Assembly: GCA_026397675.1 (NCBI GenBank) | Contig: JAPLUH010000421.1 | Span: forward strand, 1 to 5,029 | Source of the DNA: Verrucomicrobiota bacterium | GTDB taxonomy: Bacteria > Verrucomicrobiota > Verrucomicrobiia > Limisphaerales > UBA9464 | DNA: 5,029 nucleotides | Direction of reading: 5' to 3' | Shown here: positions 1-5,029 of the stretch, piece by piece | Layout: each line of letters opens with the position of its first letter | Numbering within the stretch: position 1 is the first letter of the stretch | Notes under the pieces: model-generated | Told to the model about the DNA's origin: nothing | Seen by the model: only the letters and a program-made list of their open reading frames with translations | The model's database searches: none | Program-made: the position numbers and the translations under genes

Positions 1-272
1 TCAATGGAGGCGTAACCCCATCGCTGGAGATTCTCATTAACACACCCACTGTCCGAAAAATGCTCGAAGAGAACCGGCTCGAGAAACTCGGAGCAGCCAT
101 CGAGACTGGGCGCGAAGACGGCATGCAGAGCTTCAACCAGGCGCTATACGACCTCGTCAAGGCTGGCAAGATTAGCGAGAAGGAAGCCCTTGGAAAGGCC
201 AGCAACCCGCAGGCCTTGGAGATGATGTTCAAGGGCATCTTCCTCGACGAAGGTCGACGGATCCTCTCCTAA
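1..272 (+). CDS. PilT/PilU-family type IV pilus twitching ATPase, C-terminal fragment (5' end outside window)
   Basis: This is the last 89 codons of a gene entering from the left; the first complete codon is at base 3 and the TAA stop is at 270-272. The peptide matches the C-terminal domain of PilT/PilU retraction ATPases. It contains the 'EILINTPTVRKM' stretch, then the family's signature block around 'GMQSFNQAL', then 'DLVKAGKIS' and 'EEAL'-like 'EKEAL' helices. These proteins are cytoplasmic hexameric AAA+-like motors that hydrolyse ATP to depolymerise type IV pili. The Walker A, Walker B and Asp/His boxes lie upstream and cannot be checked. The tail beyond 'SNPQALEMM' is somewhat longer than in classical PilT and recalls PilU, so I do not choose between the two. 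An internal ATG at base 60 is not a credible start because the conserved reading continues upstream of it. The family call is fairly secure; the exact paralogue is not. Confidence 0.85.
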   Translation, partial: NGGVTPSLEILINTPTVRKMLEENRLEKLGAAIETGREDGMQSFNQALYDLVKAGKISEKEALGKASNPQALEMMFKGIFLDEGRRILS

Positions 273-289
273 CACGCCGTCGTTCAGCG

Positions 290-326
290 CGCCCCGCCCG
301 GCCCGAGATCTCGAGCCCGCGGGGCG
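290..326 (+). terminator. GC-rich hairpin downstream of the pilus ATPase gene, candidate terminator
   Basis: CGCCCCGC (290-297) and GCGGGGCG (319-326) are perfect inverted repeats of 8 bp. The loop contains a second perfect palindrome, CGAGATCTCG (304-313). The structure begins 17 bases after the TAA stop of the ATPase gene, which is the expected place for a transcription end. Only two T residues follow the right arm before the run is broken (TTGGTGT), so it is not a textbook intrinsic terminator. It could instead be a 3'-end stabiliser or a protein-binding palindrome. Confidence 0.5.
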
Positions 327-505
327 TTGGTGTATATCACACACAGTTGTCACGCCTGGGATGTGCCGCCCCTCCAAGAGGCTCTACGATCGAGGTCGTT
401 GATCGGCCCTCTCACCTAAAGGAACCCACTCCCCCGGACGTAAACTCGATCCCGCGCGTTCACCGGCGCTGGACTCGCCCGAAGTGAAACCCCAAGCTCT
501 AAAAC

Positions 506-1129
506 ATGAACCCCCTCAAAATCTATCTCCTCGCCATCGCCACGCTGGTGCTCCCGATGTGGGCCGGTGAATCCAAGTCGCTCTTTGATGGAAAGACTCT
601 CAAGGGCTGGGAAGGCGACCTGAAAGTCTGGTCGGTTCAAGAGGGAGCCATCACGGCCGGCCGCATAGACCAGCGCGCCCAACGCAACGAGTTCCTCGCC
701 AGCACCCGCAGTTACACCAACTTCGTCCTGCGTCTGCAGTTCAAAATCGAGGGAACCGAAGGATTCGTGAATTCTGGAGTCCAAATTCGCAGCGAACGCA
801 TCCCGAACCACCACGAGATGGCTGGATACCAGGCCGACATTGGAGAGGGTTGGTATGGCGCGCTGTATGACGAATCCCGACGGAACACTATCCTCGCCAA
901 ACCCGATCCGGAAACCGTGAAGAAGGCCGTAAAACCGGGGCAATGGAACCAGTACGAAATTCGCGCCAATGGCAATCGAGTGACCCTGAAAATCAACGGC
1001 ATCCAGACCGTGGACTACACTGAAAAAGATCCCAAGGTGATACCCCATGGCAAACTCGCTGTGCAAATCCACGGCGACGGAAAGACCCGGGTCCAATTCA
1101 AGGACCTCTCCATCGAAGAGTTACCCTGA
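506..1129 (+). CDS. Secreted DUF1080 protein (3-keto-disaccharide hydrolase family)
   Basis: This encodes 207 residues. Residues 1-20 look like a Sec signal peptide: K5 followed by a hydrophobic run (IYLLAIATLVLP) and a likely cut after A20. The mature part is a single DUF1080 domain (PF06439), a concanavalin A-like beta-sandwich. Hallmarks in order are 'LFDGKTLKGWEG' (26-37), W42 with 'EGAI' (46-49), 'NEFL' (61-64), 'YTNFVLRLQFK' (70-80), 'NSGVQIRS' (89-96), 'EMAGYQADIG' (104-113), 'GALYDESRR' (118-126), 'WNQYEI' (147-152) and 'VQIHG' (186-190). Its length is normal for a one-domain member. Characterised members act on 3-keto-glucosides formed by oxidoreductases; the substrate here is unknown and no oxidoreductase partner is in the window. 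The start is well fixed: a TAA lies in frame at 500-502 and the next Met (residue 18) would destroy the signal peptide. No Shine-Dalgarno sequence is visible. The gene appears monocistronic, with hairpins on both sides. Confidence 0.92.
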   Translation: MNPLKIYLLAIATLVLPMWAGESKSLFDGKTLKGWEGDLKVWSVQEGAITAGRIDQRAQRNEFLASTRSYTNFVLRLQFKIEGTEGFVNSGVQIRSERIPNHHEMAGYQADIGEGWYGALYDESRRNTILAKPDPETVKKAVKPGQWNQYEIRANGNRVTLKINGIQTVDYTEKDPKVIPHGKLAVQIHGDGKTRVQFKDLSIEELP

Positions 1130-1157
1130 AGCTCCGCCCTCAGGCATATCAACGAAC

Positions 1158-1183
1158 AAGGCCGCAGGAATCCCTGCGGCCTT
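1158..1183. terminator. Strong hairpin between convergent genes, probable bidirectional intrinsic terminator
   Basis: AAGGCCGCAGG (1158-1168) pairs perfectly with CCTGCGGCCTT (1173-1183), an 11-bp stem with a 4-base loop (AATC). It starts 28 bases after the DUF1080 stop and lies 50 bases beyond the kinase stop on the other strand. On the + strand the right arm ends in TT and continues CGTGTTA. On the - strand the mirrored arm also ends in TT and continues GTTCGTT. Both tails are T-containing but interrupted, so termination could work in both directions with moderate efficiency. This position between two converging genes is typical of a shared terminator. Confidence 0.78.
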
Positions 1184-1233
1184 CGTGTTAGTGACTCAAT
1201 TGATGAAGCAAATTGAATCGATCAACCCGTCGA

Positions 1234-2283
1234 TCAATCCTCGTTTGGTTCCAGGGGCGGACGCACACCGTACTTCTTCTTCAGCGCCTCCACTTGAGCC
1301 AAGGGCTTCATGCCCCCGGTGCAGGTGGGGTCTGACAACGACGCGGCCGCCGCGCACACACCAGTCAGCAATGACTTCTGGAGATCCCATCCCTCATGGA
1401 GGCCTAACAGAACTCCCGCAGCGAACGCATCTCCCGCACCGGCTGAACCCGCGATGGCCTTGGCCGGAACCTTGAGCGACGGCTGCCAGTGATCCTTACC
1501 GTCACGAGTGCGTGCAAAGCAGCCCTCCGGGAAATGGATTACCACTAGTTCTTTAACACCGAACTGAAGGATGGCTCCCGCCGCATGGCGCAACGAAACC
1601 GTGTCCAGAACACCTTCCTTGCGGATGCGGAAACCGGTCACCATACCCGCTTCATACTCATTGATGATCGCGTAGTCGCAGTGCTTGAGCGCCGGCGTCA
1701 CCACGGTCTTGAAGCGATCACCGGTTTCACTGACCACGTCGATGCTGGTCTTCATGCCGGCCGCCTGAGCGGCGGCCAATAGCTTGGCTGCGGCCGTGGT
1801 GCCGTCTTTGGAAACGACATCCATCTTGTCGAGCAGCAGCAGGTAGCCCAAATGAAAGATCCGAGCCTTGATCTTCGAGAAATCGAGATCCTTGCCATCC
1901 CACAGCGCATTGGCACCGCGGTAGTGAAAGAACGTGCGCTTGCCATTCGATTGAACGGTAAAGACGTCGGTGTAACTCGTGTCCGCCTCCGCAGTGGACT
2001 TAAGATATCGGGTGTCGATCTTGTGCTTGGCACAGTCTTCTTGAATGGAGGCCCCCATGGCATCTTTGCCCACGAGACCAGTCCCCAGAAGCGGAAACTC
2101 GACCCCGAGCTTGGCTAGATCCAGAAGTACGTTGTACGGAGAGCCTCCAGTACCTTGGTGTTGGCTTTTGATGTTGGCCAGTTGCTCGAGCCCGGGATAG
2201 GCATCGACAATCTTGACCCGGTCGATGATCCAGTTGCCACCAGCAAGAATACCGGAGCGCTTGGAGACGGAGTTGCTCTTCAT
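1234..2283 (-). CDS. PfkB-family (ribokinase superfamily) carbohydrate/nucleoside kinase
   Basis: This encodes 349 residues, a normal length for the ribokinase superfamily, and is predicted to be cytoplasmic (no signal peptide). The enzyme should transfer the ATP gamma-phosphate to a hydroxymethyl group of a sugar or nucleoside; the substrate cannot be read from the sequence. Visible motifs are an N-terminal strand 'GILAGGNWIIDRV' (11-23), the substrate-side di-glycine 'GTGGSPYNV' (44-52), 'GTGLVGKDAMG' (67-77), the Mg/phosphate-binding N-x-x-E motif at N208-E211, and the C-terminal PfkB signature 'GSAGAGDAF' (279-287). In that signature GAGD forms the anion hole and D285 is the expected catalytic base. 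The Asp that usually opens this signature (DTxGAGD) is replaced by G279. The start is constrained: a TAG lies in frame 18 bases upstream and no other start codon lies between. No Shine-Dalgarno sequence is evident. It converges on the DUF1080 gene and diverges from the large DUF1549/DUF1553 gene. Confidence 0.93.
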   Translation of the reverse strand: MKSNSVSKRSGILAGGNWIIDRVKIVDAYPGLEQLANIKSQHQGTGGSPYNVLLDLAKLGVEFPLLGTGLVGKDAMGASIQEDCAKHKIDTRYLKSTAEADTSYTDVFTVQSNGKRTFFHYRGANALWDGKDLDFSKIKARIFHLGYLLLLDKMDVVSKDGTTAAAKLLAAAQAAGMKTSIDVVSETGDRFKTVVTPALKHCDYAIINEYEAGMVTGFRIRKEGVLDTVSLRHAAGAILQFGVKELVVIHFPEGCFARTRDGKDHWQPSLKVPAKAIAGSAGAGDAFAAGVLLGLHEGWDLQKSLLTGVCAAAASLSDPTCTGGMKPLAQVEALKKKYGVRPPLEPNED

Positions 2284-2530
2284 CGGAAATGGAGACGGCT
2301 AAACAAAAACAGAAAGGACGATTGGACGGCCCAACCTTACACGGACGCAGTCGCCGTTGTCTCTAAGGATTTCTGGGAGACCCAATCAACGAGCCTCGGC
2401 GAAACACACCGGGCGTCGTGCTCCTGAAAGTTGGATCACTCCGAGGCCCAGAAAACCGCCACCTCCCGGGAACGCCTCTTGTGTCGATTGATCCGACCTC
2501 ATTAAGGTCTCCTCAATCCCCTTCTGGCCT
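2284..2530. promoter_or_regulatory. Divergent intergenic region upstream of the kinase and the DUF1549/DUF1553 gene
   Basis: These 247 bases separate the two divergent start codons, so they should contain promoters for both genes. I could not identify convincing -35/-10 pairs. Reading toward the kinase, a T-rich stretch (about 2300-2314, TTTCTGTTTTTGTTT on the - strand) lies just before the gene. Toward the large gene there is a short inverted repeat GACCT (2495-2499) / AGGTC (2505-2509) with a 5-base spacer, ending 21 bases before the ATG. It could be an operator half-site pair but may be chance. No RNA gene or credible coding sequence is seen here. Confidence 0.4.
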
Positions 2531-5029
2531 ATGCGACTGCCCCTAACATTCTGGATGGCTGCCCTGTGCGTGGGTATCTCCTTGCCCCACCCTGCCCTGC
2601 ACTCGGCCGAACGCGGCTCCGACAAACCAATACCGGCCATCCCTCCGGTACCCACCATCCGCTCGCTCAAACTGGAACCCAACCGACTCACGTTGCTCGA
2701 TGCCAGGGATTCTCGGAAGGTGCTAGTCCTTGGGGAATGCGCCGACGGTTCCTGGATCGATCTCAGCGCGGTGGCCCGTTTAAAACCAGAGTCGGCCGCC
2801 CTCGAAGTCGAGGCGGATGGTTACATCGTCCCTCGCCAGGCCGGAAAGTCGGCGGTCACGGTGACCGCCGGAGGAAAGACCACGCGCCTAGAGGTCGAGG
2901 TCCGAAGCATTACTTCCCCTGAAGTGGGATTCGTCCGGGACATCGAGCCCATCTTGAGCCGGACAGGCTGCAACTCCGGACCCTGCCATGGTTCGGCCAA
3001 GGGGAAGAATGGATTCAAATTGGCGCTGCGCGGCTACGATCCGGAATACGACTACCAAGCACTGATCAACGACTTGAGCGGACGACGCTTCAACCGCGTC
3101 CATGTCGATGAATCACTCATGCTGCAGAAACCCTTGGCAGATATTCCTCACGAAGGGCGTCAAGCACTGGTGCCCGGTTCGCGTTATCACAAGACCCTCC
3201 GCCAATGGATTTCTGAGGGAGCCCACTTTCAGGAAGTCTCCTCCAACCGACCCACCCGCATTCAAATCCTTCCGGAAAAGGTCGAACTGGATTTGCCCGG
3301 TCGTCGCCATCAATTCTTGGTGGTTGCCACCTATCCTGATGGGTCCACCCGAGATGTGACCCGTGAGGCCGTTCTGAGTAGCAACAATGAGGAAGTGGCC
3401 CTCGTCCAAGGCAGCACGGTGATTTCGCTGCGCCGAGGCGAGATGGCTGTGCTGGTTCGCTATGAAGGCCTCTACGATGCACGCGAGGTCACCGTCATGG
3501 GAGACCGCACCGGGTTTCGGTTCGCAGCGATGCCGGAGTACAATTTCATCGACCGGGCGGTGAACGCGAAACTCGAGCGCCTGAAGATGAACCCCAGCGA
3601 ACTGTGCAACGACGCTGAATTCATTCGCCGGGTCTTTTTGGACATCACCGGCCAACCCCCAACGGCCGAAGCGGTGCGGGCCTTTTTAACTGACCCCACC
3701 GATTCCCCCAAGAAGCGGGAGGCGTTGGTGGATAGCCTCATCGGATCCAACGCGTACTCGGAATTTTGGGCCAACAAGTTTGCCGACCTGCTCCAGTGCA
3801 ACTCCGAAAACCTCGGTAAAAAAGGTGTTTGGGTATTCCGAAGCTGGATCCGTGACCAGTTCGCTACGAACCGCCCCTTCGATCAGTTTGCCCGTGAACT
3901 GGTACTGGCCAAGGGCAGCACCTTTGAAAACCCAGCCGGAAATTACCTCAGAGCCCTGCGCGATTCGGGCAAGATGACCGAGGATATTTCCCAAACATTT
4001 CTCGGGGTGCGTTTCAACTGCAACAAGTGCCACGATCACCCTTTCGAGCGCTGGACCCAGAACCAGTACTACGAATTCGGAGCCTTCTTCGCCCAAGTGG
4101 CCTTCAAGCGCGGGACCCTCGGCCGCGACCACCTCATCCGCACGGGTGAATCATATGCCTACGAACAGGTCTCCGAGGAAGTCGTCTACCACAACGACCA
4201 GGGGGGCGAGGTCAAGCACCCCAAGAATGACGCAGTGGTGGCGCCCAAAGTGCCCTATGGCGAAAACCGATCCATCGCCCCGGGCGAAGACCGCCGGGAG
4301 GCCTTTGCAGCGTGGCTGACCTCCAAGGACAATCCGTACTTTGCTAAATCGACGGTGAACCGATTTTGGAGCTACTTCTTCGGACGCGGGATTATCGACC
4401 CGGTTGATGACATCCGCGCTGGGAATCCCCCGAGCAATCCCGCCCTACTGGATGCCCTCACGGCTCGTTTTGTGGCCGACGGGCACGATGTCCGAAAACT
4501 CATCCACTATCTGGTCCTGTCTCGAACTTACCAACTGAGCATCGTACCCAACCGCTGGAACGAAGACGACTTGGTCAACTTCTCGCATTCCTTGCCCCGT
4601 CGACTGAGCGCCGAGCAAATGCTGGACTCCATCGCCATGGCCACCGGCCGGCCCTTGCAATTTTCTAACCTTCCCGACGGTTTGCGCGCCGCGCAGTTGC
4701 CCGACGGCATGGTGGCCGGAAACGATTTCCTCACGCTCTTCGGACGCCCCAAGCGCCAGAGCGCCTGTGAATGCGAGCGCAGCAGCAATGTGACGCTCTC
4801 TCACGCCTTGAACCTGATCAACGGCAAGACCTTGGGCGATTGCGTAAACCACGCTGACAACCGCTTTGCTAAACTCATTGCTGAACAACCCGACGATCAA
4901 AAGGTCATCGAGGAAATTTATCTCAGCTGCCTCTGCCGACTTCCGACTTCCAAAGAATTGAACTCCATCCGCCTCGGCGCAGGAGCCCAACGCCTGGAAG
5001 GGGCCCAAGATTTGGCGTGGGCGCTCATT
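2531..5029 (+). CDS. Large exported Ig-like / cytochrome-c-like / DUF1549 / DUF1553 protein (3' end just outside window)
   Basis: This is an uninterrupted frame of 833 codons running off the right edge. Residues 1-26 form a signal peptide (hydrophobic LPLTFWMAALCVGISL, likely cut after HSA26), so the protein is probably periplasmic or cell-surface. Residues about 43-127 and 243-325 are beta-rich segments resembling bacterial Ig-like (Big_2) domains. Residues about 134-231 are cytochrome-c-like, with a C147-x4-C152-H153 motif, 'IPHEG' around H207 and 'WISEGA' (226-231), as in planctomycete-type cytochrome modules. DUF1549 (PF07583) spans about 339-515: 'FIDRAV', 'FWANKFADLL' (412-421) and a CXXCH haem motif C497-N-K-C500-H501 followed by DHPF. 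DUF1553 (PF07587) runs from about 587 to the edge, with 'NRFWSYFFGRG' (610-620), 'RRLSAEQMLDS' (690-700) and 'CECERS' (746-751). The molecular function of the family is not established; redox activity is inferred from the motifs. The start is fixed by an in-frame TGA at 2489-2491 and no other usual start codon before the ATG. No Shine-Dalgarno sequence is visible. Confidence 0.92.
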   Translation, partial: MRLPLTFWMAALCVGISLPHPALHSAERGSDKPIPAIPPVPTIRSLKLEPNRLTLLDARDSRKVLVLGECADGSWIDLSAVARLKPESAALEVEADGYIVPRQAGKSAVTVTAGGKTTRLEVEVRSITSPEVGFVRDIEPILSRTGCNSGPCHGSAKGKNGFKLALRGYDPEYDYQALINDLSGRRFNRVHVDESLMLQKPLADIPHEGRQALVPGSRYHKTLRQWISEGAHFQEVSSNRPTRIQILPEKVELDLPGRRHQFLVVATYPDGSTRDVTREAVLSSNNEEVALVQGSTVISLRRGEMAVLVRYEGLYDAREVTVMGDRTGFRFAAMPEYNFIDRAVNAKLERLKMNPSELCNDAEFIRRVFLDITGQPPTAEAVRAFLTDPTDSPKKREALVDSLIGSNAYSEFWANKFADLLQCNSENLGKKGVWVFRSWIRDQFATNRPFDQFARELVLAKGSTFENPAGNYLRALRDSGKMTEDISQTFLGVRFNCNKCHDHPFERWTQNQYYEFGAFFAQVAFKRGTLGRDHLIRTGESYAYEQVSEEVVYHNDQGGEVKHPKNDAVVAPKVPYGENRSIAPGEDRREAFAAWLTSKDNPYFAKSTVNRFWSYFFGRGIIDPVDDIRAGNPPSNPALLDALTARFVADGHDVRKLIHYLVLSRTYQLSIVPNRWNEDDLVNFSHSLPRRLSAEQMLDSIAMATGRPLQFSNLPDGLRAAQLPDGMVAGNDFLTLFGRPKRQSACECERSSNVTLSHALNLINGKTLGDCVNHADNRFAKLIAEQPDDQKVIEEIYLSCLCRLPTSKELNSIRLGAGAQRLEGAQDLAWALI

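Noticed and set aside
416..1096. Open frame of 226 codons on the - strand opposite the DUF1080 gene
   Set aside because: It overlaps a gene with clear family motifs and a signal peptide, its translation shows no recognisable domain, and long antisense frames are expected in GC-rich coding DNA.
1218..1237. Direct repeat TCGATCAA (1218-1225 and 1230-1237) at the 3' end of the kinase gene
   Set aside because: It is only 8 bases, present twice and overlapping the stop codon; it is too short to call a repeat element or attachment site.
2495..2509. Inverted repeat GACCT-5-AGGTC before the large gene, considered as an operator
   Set aside because: Five-base arms occur often by chance and no second copy or known regulator motif supports it; it is mentioned only within the intergenic entry.
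2386..2691. Open frame of 101 codons on the - strand across the start of the large gene
   Set aside because: It overlaps the signal-peptide region of a well-supported gene and its Gly/Arg/Ser-rich translation has no recognisable motif.
2566..2922. Open frame of 118 codons on the + strand in another phase near the start of the large gene
   Set aside because: Its Arg/Pro/Gly-rich translation looks like out-of-frame reading of the real gene, which continues without a stop from 2531 with conserved domains.
3113..4132. Overlapping open frames on the - strand opposite DUF1549
   Set aside because: The + strand carries conserved DUF1549 motifs including the CXXCH site; the antisense translations show no family features.
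4445..5008. Open frame of 187 codons on the - strand opposite DUF1553
   Set aside because: It is a mirror of the conserved coding frame, with no supporting motif or start context.
1..5029. CRISPR arrays, tRNA/rRNA genes, insertion sequences and phage genes
   Set aside because: No regularly spaced repeats, cloverleaf-like segments, transposase motifs or terminal inverted repeats were seen on reading the window.

Overview
The window reads like a chromosomal segment of a Verrucomicrobiota (or possibly Planctomycetota) bacterium. The main reason is a very large exported protein combining Ig-like segments, a cytochrome-c-like segment, DUF1549 and DUF1553. That architecture is strongly concentrated in those phyla. 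A small secreted DUF1080 protein nearby fits the same origin. The DNA is moderately GC-rich and Shine-Dalgarno sequences are weak or absent in front of the genes. The phylum assignment is an inference from gene families; there is no rRNA or other phylogenetic marker here.

Layout: (1) bases 1-272 hold the C-terminal end of a PilT/PilU-type pilus retraction ATPase on the + strand, followed by a GC-rich hairpin. (2) Bases 506-1129 (+) encode a secreted DUF1080 (3-keto-disaccharide hydrolase family) protein. (3) A strong hairpin at 1158-1183 separates this gene from a convergent PfkB-family sugar/nucleoside kinase at 1234-2283 (-). (4) A 247-bp divergent intergenic region (2284-2530) carries the upstream sequences of the kinase and of the next gene. 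(5) From 2531 to the right edge (+) runs one uninterrupted frame of 833 codons for the DUF1549/DUF1553 protein. It has no stop inside the window, yet it reaches the conserved C-terminal end of the DUF1553 domain, so probably only a short tail is missing.

How the genes relate: no multi-gene operon is visible. Each complete gene appears to be its own transcription unit, because strands alternate and hairpins separate them. DUF1080, PfkB kinases and DUF1549/DUF1553 proteins are all common in polysaccharide- and glycoside-degrading Verrucomicrobiota and Planctomycetota. A shared role in carbohydrate use is plausible but not shown by the arrangement. The pilus ATPase belongs to an unrelated function lying to the left.

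I do not see a clearly new biological system. The points most worth a second look are the two different haem-c-like cysteine motifs in the large protein (CX4CH and CXXCH) and the kinase's altered anion-hole motif.
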